DNA from: Mucilaginibacter_A sp965201005
GTDB taxonomy: Bacteria > Bacteroidota > Bacteroidia > Sphingobacteriales > Sphingobacteriaceae
NCBI RefSeq assembly: GCF_965201005.1
Contig: NZ_OZ241747.1
Span: forward strand, 2,914,001 to 2,978,000
DNA: 64,000 nt
Direction: 5' to 3'
The translations under genes were made by a program, and so were the position numbers. Shown piece after piece: positions 28,203-36,937 of the stretch (the first letter of the stretch is position 1; each line of letters starts with the position of its first letter). Under the pieces are notes generated by a model. It saw nothing but the letters and a program-made list of their open reading frames with translations. It had not been told where the DNA came from and did not search any database.

Positions 28203-31200
28203 ATGAATTTGAAACCTAAAACCATGCCTTTGGACGGCAGATTGCCCTCTAAAATTTTATTGATTATGAAACTGACCGCTGTTTTGGTATTTGCCTTTTT
28301 AAACCAGGTAAGTGCACATATTTACAGTCAGGTTGTAACACTGCATGAAAAAAAAGCAAGCGTTCAAAAAATCCTGAAATCTATTGAAAAACAAACCGGT
28401 TACCACTTTTTGTATGATAAACAGGAGGTTTCCCAGGCCAGCGGAATTGATATTGAAGCCGTGGCGCAACCGCTTGAAACGGTTTTAGACCGATGTTTCC
28501 GCGATCAGCAACTCACCTACAAAATATTTGAGTCCACCATTGTAATCAAGAAAAAAGAGGAGGTAAAAACAGCACAGGCCATCACCGTTCAGGGTTCTGT
28601 ATCCGATGCCAAAGGGCCGCTTCCGGGCGTAACTGTACGGCTTAAAGGTACAGATGTGGCCACCGTTACCGATGTTTCCGGAAAGTACCGCTTATCATCA
28701 CCCAGCAACACCGGCACGCTGGTTTTCAGCTTTGTTGGGTACAATCCGCAGGAAATTGCCATTAACAACCGTACGGTAATTAATGTAGTTTTAACCGAAT
28801 CATCAAAAGCATTAAGCGAAGTGGTTGTGGTTGGCTACGGTACACAACGGCGGGTGGATTTAACCGGATCTGTAGGGAGTGTAAGTGCCAAACAATTGCA
28901 GGAACGGCCGCAAACCAACTTAGAGCAGGAACTGGCCGGAAAAATCCCCGGTGTAAATGTAAGCACCAACTCCGGCGAGCCCGGTGGCGATACTCGGATC
29001 AGGATCCGTGGCTACAGTTCGATCAATACCAGCACCGATCCGTTATATGTAGTGGATGGGATTGTGTGGACTTCCGGCGGAAATGCCATCAACCCAAATG
29101 ATATCGCTACGATTGATGTATTGAAAGATGCTTCTTCTACAGCAATTTATGGTACGCGCGGTGCCAACGGCGTAATTTTGATCACCACCAAAAGAGGTTC
29201 AAAAAACAGGCCAAGCACGGTTAGTTACGATAGTTATGTAAGTGTAAGCAACATGGCCAAAGAATTGCCTGTATTAAATGCCAAGCAGTTTTTAGCCGTG
29301 GAAGACCAATCTTACGCTAACATCAAAAAATATGACCCGGTAGGTTGGGCAGCAGGAAAGTATGTAAACGATGACCCGAAGGTGATCCGTACAGCTTTGA
29401 TCGGTAAATTGTTCGATACCAATTTGAACCCTTTGTATGATGTGGACTGGCAAAAAGCCACTACACGAACTGCATACAGCCAGAACCACAACCTTAGTTT
29501 TACCGGCGGCAGCGAAAACATCAATTATGGCCTGTTTTTAAATTATGCCGATGATGAAGGGATTATCCTGAACAGTTACCTGAAACGCTATAACGCCCGT
29601 TTAACACTTGATAATACCATCAAACCCTGGCTAAAAGTTGGTGCCACGTTAAATTACAACGCACAGGACCAGCGTTTGGGCAATTACGGAACAGGTGGCA
29701 ACAATATTCCTCGGATGCTGATCGAAATGATCCCGATTGTGCCCATTACTTATCCTGACGGAACGTATGGCAAAAGAACAGATTACCCGAACATGGAAGG
29801 CGGCGACAACCCGGTTGCGCAAACACGGGAAATCCAAAGGATTGCACAACTCCGCTTATTTAGTGGAAATGGTTATGCCAACATCAATATAGTAAAAGGG
29901 CTTGAATTCAGAAGTGTACTTGGTGTAACAACTGCTGCAAATTATTACCCAAGTTCTTCAAGTGGCTTGGTTGGCGGCTCTACAATATCGCAATCTTACA
30001 GTTCTGCTTCACTGAATGAAAACAACAATGTATTTTGGCAATGGCAAAACTATTTTACTTACAGCAATACATTCAATAAAATACACTCGTTAAACGTAGT
30101 AGTTGGTACAGAAAGACAAAATTTCCAGCAATTGGGTTTTGGTACTTCTACACAAAGTTTGTCTGATAATTTTTATCAGTTTTATAATCTGGGTGCGGGT
30201 TCTATTCCGGGTTTGCCTTCATCAGGTTATACGGCCTGGCAAATGCAATCCTATTATGGCCGGGTAAACTATGGCTATCGCGATAAATACCTGTTAACGG
30301 TAACCGGCCGTACAGACGGATCATCGCGCTTTGGTGCAAATGTAAAATATGGTTTCTTCCCTTCCGCAGCACTGGCCTGGCGCGTTTCGCAGGAAGATTT
30401 TTTGAAAGACAACAAAACCATTTCTGATTTAAAGCTGAGGTTCAGCTACGGCCTCACCGGAAACTCAGAAATCGGCCAGTATCAATCTTTAGCCAATATC
30501 AACACAACCAATTATGTGTTTGGCGGCCAGCAAAGTATAGGTACTACACAAACCAGTATTGGCAACCCTGATTTGCAATGGGAAAAAACGGCGGAATATG
30601 ATTTGGGGGCTTCTTTTGGTTTGTTTGATAACAGGATTACCATTGAAGCGGATGCTTACGTAAAAAAAACACAGGCACTTTTGCTGAATGCACCTTTGCC
30701 GGAAACCAGTGGTTTTACCAGTGTTTACAAAAATATTGGCCGACTGCAAAATAGGGGTTTAGAGTTTGCCTTAAACACTGTTAATATTAAAAGCAAAGAT
30801 TTCAGCTGGAACAGCACCTTTAACATATCCTTTTTACAAAACAAAATATTGGCCTTGGGCGCATCTAATGATGACATTTTTTTAGGGCCAACGTTTCTTT
30901 CGCAGTTTAATTTGATGCGGGTTGGTTTGCCTGCAGGCAGTTTCTACGGTTATAAAGTTTTGGGCACCTGGGGAACAAGTGAAGCCGCTCAGGCAGCAAA
31001 ATATGGTTTGTTGCCGGGCGATTTGAAAATCCAGGACACTAACGGTGATGGCAGGGTTACGGCTGCGGACAAAGTGGTACTGGGAAAATCCATCCCTGAT
31101 GGTTACGGTACTTTCAGCAATAATTTTACCTACAAAAACATCGACCTGGGCGTAGAACTTCAGTTTAATTATGGTAATCAGATCATGAACCTGACCAAGC

Positions 31201-31622
31201 ACTCCGGCCAGGACCGTACCGGGCAGGCCAATAGCTATGCCACCGTTTTGGATGCCTGGACGCCAACCAATCAAAATACGTTTATTGCTGAAGACCGGCC
31301 TGCGTATGTGCGTTATCAAACAGAAATTTATTCTACCAAAGTAGAAAACGGATCATTTATTCGTGGCCGGGCCGTAACGCTGGGTTATAATTTCTCCAAC
31401 AATGTACTAAAAACCATTAAACTAAGCCGGTTGCGGGTATATGCACAGGCACAAAACCTTTTTGTGATCACCAAATATACCGGCTATGACCCGGAAGTTT
31501 CCACCTACAACGGTTCTGTAAACTTTAACCAGGGCGCATCCAGCAACTTTACCCAAAACATCCAATTTTATGATTATCCAAAGCCCAGAACTTTCTTGCT
31601 TGGTGTAAATGCTACTTTTTAA
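28203..31622 (+). CDS. SusC/RagA-family TonB-dependent transporter with STN signalling domain
   Basis: 1139 residues from ATG 28203; an ATG at 28266 (MKLTAVLVFAFLNQVSA) is an alternative that begins at the signal peptide. Order: signal peptide, STN domain (VVTLHEKKASVQKILKSIEKQTGYHFLYDKQEV, about 50-115), carboxypeptidase-D-like domain (VQGSVSDAKGPLPGVTVRLKGT), TonB box (LSEVVVVGYGTQ), plug (LEQELAGKIPGVNVSTNSGEPGG, YVVDGIVWTSGG, IDVLKDASSTAIYGTRGANGVILITTK) and beta-barrel ending in Phe. The STN domain should contact FecR at 26757-27932. SusD follows 20 bases downstream. Confidence 0.94.
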   Translation: MNLKPKTMPLDGRLPSKILLIMKLTAVLVFAFLNQVSAHIYSQVVTLHEKKASVQKILKSIEKQTGYHFLYDKQEVSQASGIDIEAVAQPLETVLDRCFRDQQLTYKIFESTIVIKKKEEVKTAQAITVQGSVSDAKGPLPGVTVRLKGTDVATVTDVSGKYRLSSPSNTGTLVFSFVGYNPQEIAINNRTVINVVLTESSKALSEVVVVGYGTQRRVDLTGSVGSVSAKQLQERPQTNLEQELAGKIPGVNVSTNSGEPGGDTRIRIRGYSSINTSTDPLYVVDGIVWTSGGNAINPNDIATIDVLKDASSTAIYGTRGANGVILITTKRGSKNRPSTVSYDSYVSVSNMAKELPVLNAKQFLAVEDQSYANIKKYDPVGWAAGKYVNDDPKVIRTALIGKLFDTNLNPLYDVDWQKATTRTAYSQNHNLSFTGGSENINYGLFLNYADDEGIILNSYLKRYNARLTLDNTIKPWLKVGATLNYNAQDQRLGNYGTGGNNIPRMLIEMIPIVPITYPDGTYGKRTDYPNMEGGDNPVAQTREIQRIAQLRLFSGNGYANINIVKGLEFRSVLGVTTAANYYPSSSSGLVGGSTISQSYSSASLNENNNVFWQWQNYFTYSNTFNKIHSLNVVVGTERQNFQQLGFGTSTQSLSDNFYQFYNLGAGSIPGLPSSGYTAWQMQSYYGRVNYGYRDKYLLTVTGRTDGSSRFGANVKYGFFPSAALAWRVSQEDFLKDNKTISDLKLRFSYGLTGNSEIGQYQSLANINTTNYVFGGQQSIGTTQTSIGNPDLQWEKTAEYDLGASFGLFDNRITIEADAYVKKTQALLLNAPLPETSGFTSVYKNIGRLQNRGLEFALNTVNIKSKDFSWNSTFNISFLQNKILALGASNDDIFLGPTFLSQFNLMRVGLPAGSFYGYKVLGTWGTSEAAQAAKYGLLPGDLKIQDTNGDGRVTAADKVVLGKSIPDGYGTFSNNFTYKNIDLGVELQFNYGNQIMNLTKHSGQDRTGQANSYATVLDAWTPTNQNTFIAEDRPAYVRYQTEIYSTKVENGSFIRGRAVTLGYNFSNNVLKTIKLSRLRVYAQAQNLFVITKYTGYDPEVSTYNGSVNFNQGASSNFTQNIQFYDYPKPRTFLLGVNATF

Positions 31623-31642
31623 TTAATGTAAACACAGCTATC

Positions 31643-33136
31643 ATGAAACATCATATCAATAAATATCCTGTCTTTTTGTTATTGCTTTCGGTTATATGCT
31701 TCGGCAGTTGTAAAAAATACCTGGACGAAAAAGACAATAGCAATTTTGTTAAAACCAATTATTTTACCAGCGGCTCCCAGGCGCAAACGTTTGTAAACGG
31801 CATTTATACTTCGCTTTATCTTTTTCAAAACGGAGATGCTTATGGAGAAAGTCCGTTTATCACCATAGAGCTTTTTGCCGGCCATACCACTTCTCTCGGC
31901 CAAAGTGTGAACAACAGCAACGTGATTAACCAGCGCACTGATGCCGTAAACCCTGGTTTTGAAGATGTTTGGCAAAACAGTTATGTTGGTATTTCTAACG
32001 CCAACCTGGCACTGCAGCAAATCCCGGCGATCAGCATGGACGAAACCCTGAAGAAAAAGCTGCTGGGCGAAACACATTTTTTACGTGCCTTTTTTTACTA
32101 TCATTTGGTGCGTTTATATGGTGATGTACCGCTGATTACCGAACCGGTTACCGTAAACAGTGCTACGTTATACCCGGAAAGATCTGCGGCAGCATCTGTT
32201 TATGATCTAATTATCAGCGATTTGCAGGCTGCCCAAACTTCCGGCCTGCCGGCAGCAGATCAGACCGGAAGGGTTTCCCTCGGTGCCGTTAACACTTTGC
32301 TGGCCAGCGTTTATTTAACAACTGCCGGTTATCCGATGCAAAAAACAGAAAATTATGCCAAAGCAGCCGCCACAGCAGCGTTGGTTTTGCCATCGTACAC
32401 CTTGTTTGATAAGTATGATTACCTGCATGACAATGCGCACAAAAACCAGGGCGAACTGATTTTTCAAAACCAGTATCTGGTTGGGGTGAGGACTAACGCA
32501 ATATCGCAGTTAACCCTTCCTTTCAATTTACCGGTTGGTGCTTATGGCGATCATTATGGTGCTATGGTACCTACAAATGCGTTCTTTAACAGTTATGAAG
32601 CCAACGATCTGCGGGCACAGGAACGGCAGTTCTATTTTTCAAGCTACCCGCAATATGGCGATCCTTCAAAAACGGTCGTATTTGGTGTGCATGCGCTTTA
32701 TAAATATTTTCATGTGGAAAGTGCGCTCGGAAACGGTATCTGTGATGAAAACTGGACTTTTTTACGCCTGCCCGAAGCTATGCTGATTTATGCAGAAGCA
32801 ACCAACGAAGTGAACGGCCCAACCGATGCAGCTTACACGCAGATTAATTTGATCAGGGCAAGGGCAAAACTGCCCCCGCTGGCCGGTTTAAGTAAAGATC
32901 AGTTTAGGACAGCCATCTGGAAAGAACGTTACCACGAGCTGGCCTACGAAAATAAAGCGTACTTTGACATCCAGCGCACGCACCAGATTTATAATGTGCT
33001 AAACAACACTTTTGGCGATGCCACCACAACCGCAAATGAGCAAGGCGTAACCATGAAAGCGCAATATTATTTATGGCCTGTGCCGCAGCGCGAAATCAAC
33101 ACAAACAATAAACTTAAACAAAACCCGGGCTGGTGA
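31643..33136 (+). CDS. SusD/RagB-family outer-membrane lipoprotein
   Basis: A 497-residue lipoprotein with lipobox CFGSC near residue 23. Typical SusD blocks are FLRAFFYYHLVRLYGDVPLITEP, LPEAMLIYAEATNEVNGPTDAAYTQINLIRARA and a C-terminus ending LWPVPQREINTNNKLKQNPGW, the RagB/SusD signature. It partners the STN-type SusC directly upstream. No hydrolase accompanies this pair in the same operon, so the substrate is unknown; a protein-derived or non-glycan nutrient is as likely as a glycan. Confidence 0.95.
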   Translation: MKHHINKYPVFLLLLSVICFGSCKKYLDEKDNSNFVKTNYFTSGSQAQTFVNGIYTSLYLFQNGDAYGESPFITIELFAGHTTSLGQSVNNSNVINQRTDAVNPGFEDVWQNSYVGISNANLALQQIPAISMDETLKKKLLGETHFLRAFFYYHLVRLYGDVPLITEPVTVNSATLYPERSAAASVYDLIISDLQAAQTSGLPAADQTGRVSLGAVNTLLASVYLTTAGYPMQKTENYAKAAATAALVLPSYTLFDKYDYLHDNAHKNQGELIFQNQYLVGVRTNAISQLTLPFNLPVGAYGDHYGAMVPTNAFFNSYEANDLRAQERQFYFSSYPQYGDPSKTVVFGVHALYKYFHVESALGNGICDENWTFLRLPEAMLIYAEATNEVNGPTDAAYTQINLIRARAKLPPLAGLSKDQFRTAIWKERYHELAYENKAYFDIQRTHQIYNVLNNTFGDATTTANEQGVTMKAQYYLWPVPQREINTNNKLKQNPGW

Positions 33137-33158
33137 TTTAGCCGGGCAAAAGAAGTAT
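33137..33158 (-). repeat. Single type A half-site, slightly degenerate
   Basis: GCAAAAGAAGTAT directly after the susD stop. It precedes the terminator hairpin at 33162. Confidence 0.65.
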
Positions 33159-33161
33159 ATC

Positions 33162-33198
33162 AACGCTGTCAGGTTGTAAAAAGCTTGACAGCGTTTTG
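33162..33198 (+). terminator. Rho-independent terminator-like hairpin after susD
   Basis: AACGCTGTCA (33162-33171) pairs perfectly with TGACAGCGTT (33186-33195), loop 14 bases, followed by a short T run. It would end the FecI-SusD transcript. Confidence 0.65.
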
Positions 33199-33204
33199 CA
33201 TACA

Positions 33205-33276
33205 ATGCTTCTTTTACCGTATAAATTTTGAGCTTTAATTGGTCTTTTACTGATTTTATACCGATAAAAGAAGCAT
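33205..33276. repeat. Type A inverted repeat pair
   Basis: ATGCTTCTTTTACCG followed by TATAAA at 33205, and TTTATACCGATAAAAGAAG plus CAT ending at 33276. Arms match over about 20 bases. Confidence 0.9.
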
Positions 33277-33394
33277 CCGTTTTTTAAATAGCTGGTGAGG
33301 ATTATTGGTTTGACGATAAAAAACACTTTCTTTGAATATCAATCAACATTAAACTATAGCCGACAAAGTGCGTTAACGTTTAAAATATTTTAAG

Positions 33395-33619
33395 ATGAAC
33401 AATTTTTTCCGGACCATTATTGCAGCCTGGGGTGCCAAAAAATTAGGTGGTGGCTGCTTGTCAACAGTTGTTATTTTTGTGGTGATTTACACTTTGTTGG
33501 GCAAATGCAACAACCAACCCGCACATGCCGCTGCCCGTCCGGCTTATTTAAAAACGCAGCTTAACCGAAACCCAAACCCGGTAAAACAACCGGTTGCCCA
33601 GTTTAATTTTTTTAGGTAG
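33395..33619 (+). CDS. Small single-pass membrane protein, unknown function
   Basis: 74 residues, MNNFFRTIIAAWGAKKLGGGC then a hydrophobic helix (LSTVVIFVVIYTLLG, about residues 23-37) and a Pro/Asn-rich tail rich in basic residues. I do not recognise a family. The glycine-rich motif before the helix (WGAKKLGGGCLST) suggests a short membrane-anchored protein that is conserved in close relatives. The stop codon is immediately followed by a type A half-site. It stands alone between the susD operon and the histidine kinase. Confidence 0.6.
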   Translation: MNNFFRTIIAAWGAKKLGGGCLSTVVIFVVIYTLLGKCNNQPAHAAARPAYLKTQLNRNPNPVKQPVAQFNFFR

Positions 33620-33644
33620 ATACTTCTTTTATCAGGGTAAAATT
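33620..33644 (+). repeat. Single type A half-site
   Basis: ATACTTCTTTTATCAGGG followed by TAAAATT, abutting the stop codon of the small membrane protein. Confidence 0.8.
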
Positions 33645-34028
33645 GGTGATAGGTTTTTGGGATTGTGCAGATCTTTAGCTATAAAAAACCTGGGTCTTTG
33701 GCTTAGTTAGTGCCGAAAAACCAGAATCTGTTTCAGGTAAAATTATTTTGTAAATTTTTTTCAGGACTGACACTGCATTACCGGAAACCAATATCTTGCC
33801 TTTTAAAAAATTCCGGTTTTATGGCCAATCTGTTTTTGCCGCCCTCAGCTATAAGTTTATAATGACGATTAGTTAAACGGCATTGTTGTTTAGTTATATT
33901 TTTTATGGATAAAATCTGCTATTTTTAAGCTTCAGTCCGTTTTAGGCTTTTTTAATTTTATAACTTTAATAGCTGCAATACGTAGGAAAAGGATTAACAA
34001 ACAATACTGTTCAACAGATTTCGGTACG
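33645..34028. other. Gene-free stretch upstream of the histidine kinase
   Basis: About 380 AT-rich bases without a supportable gene or RNA. It presumably carries the promoter of the kinase, but I see no well-spaced -33/-7 pair. Confidence 0.4.
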
Positions 34029-36782
34029 ATGATTATCTTAGAAGAAGAAAGGTTAAAAGCCCTGTTTGCCTATAATCTGTTGGATACCGAAGCTGAAAAG
34101 CAGTATGACGCGATCACTAACCTGGCCTGCTACATCTGCAACACCAAAATGGCGGTCATCAGCCTGATCGATGATCATCGCATGTGGATCAAATCAAAAG
34201 CAGGCACTGATCTATGTGAAATTCCTAAAAACCTTTCTTTTTGCAAATACACGATCCGGCAAAATTCGCTGCTCGAAATACCGGATACTTTACTGGATGA
34301 ACGCGTTAAAAATCACCCGTTTGTTACTGGCGAAAATGCTGTGCGTTATTATGCCGGCATAGCTTTGATCAATCCGGAAGGGTATGCTTTAGGCACTATT
34401 TGTGTTTTTGATGAAGTGCCCAATGCGCTTAACGATAAGCAAAAGCAGGCATTGCAATTTCTGGCCGAAGAAACGGTAATGCACATGGAAGCTTTTAAAA
34501 AAAACCGGGAACTGAAAGCGCTGGTAGAAAAACAGCAGCAGTTTCAATCTTTGTTCAACAATTCGGGCGAGATCCATTGCATATCCGACCGCGAAGGTAA
34601 AATAGCGTTTATCAACGGTTCTGCAGAGCAATTACTGGGCTACAAAGCCGAAGAATTTCTGGGTCGGTCTTTATTGGATTTTTGCGCACCGAACGATCAG
34701 CAGATGATGCAGAACTTGCAGCAAAGTTTTGCCCGGGGCGAAGACAAATTTGAGTTTTTAACAAAAATGGTTACCAAAAATGGCGATATCAGGTGGTTTT
34801 CAATCAATAATGTAAACCAAAACAACCTGTGGTTAAGCAATGCGCGGGACGTAACTAAAGAGATTTTAGCAGAGCGGGAGTTAAAACAACTTTCTCTGGT
34901 GGCCAGCCATGTAAACAGTGGTGTGATAATTAATGATGCCAACAACAAAATTTTATGGGTAAACAAAGCATTTAAAAAAATTACCGGCTTTGATTTAGCG
35001 GAAGTTAAGGGCAAAAAACTCCGCAATGTGTTGGTTGGGGAACAGAGCGATAAAAAATTATTGGCATTTGCAGAAGAACAGTCTAACCTTAAAACTGCTT
35101 TTCAGATAGAAGTTTTAGGTTATAAAAAAAGCACCGAACCCATCTGGCTGTCCATCGTCAACTCGATTATTCCGGACGATAACGAAACGGGCAAAAGCAT
35201 CGAGATTATTGAAGATGTTTCTGAACGTAAACAAGCTGACGCAGAAATGCAAACGCTATCGGTTGCGGTACAAAAATCGGCAGCTGGCGTGTTGGTTCGG
35301 GATGGCGGAGAACGTGTGATCTGGATGAACGAAGCCTTAGAACAACTGCTTGGGTGGCAATTGCACGAACTTAAAGGTTTAGTGCTGACTGATCAATTTT
35401 ATGGGGAAAAAACCAATTTGGAACAGATTAAAATAGCCAAGCAGGCCGTTCTGCAAAAAAAACCATACGAAATTGAAGCGGCCTTGTACTCCAAAACCGG
35501 AAAATTGGTCTGGCTTTCCATCTACAACAACCCGCTGCTGGACGATCAAGGCAATGTAAGCAGGCAGTTAAGCATCATGACGGATATTACCTTGCGTAAA
35601 AATGCCGAGCAGGAACTGATCCGTACGCGGGAAGAAGCTGTGCAGCTTGGCCGTGCCAAAGAAACATTTATCTCGGTGATGAGCCACGAAATCCGCACGC
35701 CGATCAATGCCATTATCGGTATGAGCCGAATTTTGCTGGAAGAAAACCCTGCTCCTGCACAGCTGGACCACTTAAATATTTTAAAGTTTTCTTCGGAGAA
35801 TTTGCTGAAGCTGGTAAACGATGTTTTAGATTTTACCAAAATGGAAACCGGCAACATGCAATTAGAATCGGCCCCGGTAAATCTAAAAGAACTGGCCACG
35901 CAAACCTTGCATACGTTGAGTTTTAAGCTCGAAAACAAAAAATTTGATTTGAATTTAGTGCTTGATCCGCTCATTCCGGAAGTTGTTATGGCAGACAGTA
36001 CACGCCTGTACCAGATTTTAATCAACCTGCTGGGCAACGCCATTAAATTTACAGAACAGGGCGAAGTAAAACTTTCCATCCAATTAGAACAGGAAAATAC
36101 AGAAGCCGCACTGATCAGTTTCTGCGTTTCGGATACCGGGATCGGCATTCAACAAGATAAACTGCAATCCATTTTTGAAGCTTATACGCAAGCCTCAACA
36201 GATACTACACGCAAATACGGGGGCACCGGCCTGGGGTTAACCGTTACCAAAAAACTGATCGAACTACACCAATCCACCATTGAAGTAAAAAGCGAATATG
36301 GCAAAGGATCGCAGTTCTGCTTCAAAATAAATTTTGAAAAAGCCGCTTCTCAAATTCAAAAACCGGTTAATACCTTTTCATACAAACCGCTTGAGGCCAA
36401 TGTTTTAGTGGCGGATGACAACCAGATTAACCGTATGCTGGCCAAAAAGATACTGGTTAAATGGGGCATTGAAGCCGATTTTGCCGCAACCGGGATTGAA
36501 GCTTACGAGATGGCGATGGTTAAAGATTATGATTTGATTTTGATGGATTTGCATATGCCCGTGATGGACGGCCTGGAAGCAACCAAAATGATCCGGAAAC
36601 AGCCGCAGGAAAAATACAAAAGCATTCCGATTATTGCTTTAACGGGCAGCGAATTTGGGCTGGATTTAGAAAACCTGCACCAGGAAGGCTTAACTGATCA
36701 TTTTTTAAAACCCTACACGCCCGAAGGTTTGTACAACAAGATCAGGCCGTATCTGCACCAAACAGAAACCGTTGTGCCATAA
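34029..36782 (+). CDS. Hybrid sensor histidine kinase (GAF-PAS-PAS-PAS-HisKA-HATPase-REC)
   Basis: 917 residues, no transmembrane segment, so probably cytoplasmic. Order: GAF (about 15-160: YDAITNLACYICNTKMAVISLIDDHRMWIKSKAG), three PAS domains (about 170-285, 290-405, 415-530), HisKA with phospho-acceptor His in VMSHEIRTPINAIIGMSR near 552, HATPase_c (NLLGNAIKFTEQG, DTGIGIQQDKLQSIFEAY, GGTGLGLTVTKKLIEL) and a C-terminal receiver with the phospho-Asp in LILMDLHMPVMDG near 838. All phosphorelay residues are present. Signal and output are unknown; no separate output regulator is adjacent. Confidence 0.95.
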   Translation: MIILEEERLKALFAYNLLDTEAEKQYDAITNLACYICNTKMAVISLIDDHRMWIKSKAGTDLCEIPKNLSFCKYTIRQNSLLEIPDTLLDERVKNHPFVTGENAVRYYAGIALINPEGYALGTICVFDEVPNALNDKQKQALQFLAEETVMHMEAFKKNRELKALVEKQQQFQSLFNNSGEIHCISDREGKIAFINGSAEQLLGYKAEEFLGRSLLDFCAPNDQQMMQNLQQSFARGEDKFEFLTKMVTKNGDIRWFSINNVNQNNLWLSNARDVTKEILAERELKQLSLVASHVNSGVIINDANNKILWVNKAFKKITGFDLAEVKGKKLRNVLVGEQSDKKLLAFAEEQSNLKTAFQIEVLGYKKSTEPIWLSIVNSIIPDDNETGKSIEIIEDVSERKQADAEMQTLSVAVQKSAAGVLVRDGGERVIWMNEALEQLLGWQLHELKGLVLTDQFYGEKTNLEQIKIAKQAVLQKKPYEIEAALYSKTGKLVWLSIYNNPLLDDQGNVSRQLSIMTDITLRKNAEQELIRTREEAVQLGRAKETFISVMSHEIRTPINAIIGMSRILLEENPAPAQLDHLNILKFSSENLLKLVNDVLDFTKMETGNMQLESAPVNLKELATQTLHTLSFKLENKKFDLNLVLDPLIPEVVMADSTRLYQILINLLGNAIKFTEQGEVKLSIQLEQENTEAALISFCVSDTGIGIQQDKLQSIFEAYTQASTDTTRKYGGTGLGLTVTKKLIELHQSTIEVKSEYGKGSQFCFKINFEKAASQIQKPVNTFSYKPLEANVLVADDNQINRMLAKKILVKWGIEADFAATGIEAYEMAMVKDYDLILMDLHMPVMDGLEATKMIRKQPQEKYKSIPIIALTGSEFGLDLENLHQEGLTDHFLKPYTPEGLYNKIRPYLHQTETVVP

Positions 36783-36798
36783 TCCCTTCCTGAAAAAT

Positions 36799-36863
36799 GC
36801 CCGATAAAAACAGCATCAACTCATTTATTTATTTTTTGGGATACTGTTTTTACCGGGTATTTT
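36799..36863. repeat. Type B repeat pair in head-to-head order
   Basis: CCGATAAAAACAGCAT ending at 36816 and ATACTGTTTTTACCGGG from 36841. It lies at the convergent junction of the kinase and the DUF6600 gene and could form a long hairpin for either strand. Confidence 0.85.
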
Positions 36864-36937
36864 TCGGGCTGTTTTTAAATCAATCCCTTTAAACAAAAAA
36901 GCTTTCCCGGTTGCAGAAAAGCTTTGTCAAATCATTT

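Noticed and set aside
29127..29141. ATGCTTCTTCTAC in the susC plug as a half-site
   Set aside because: It encodes the conserved DASSTAIYG plug motif and differs from the core.
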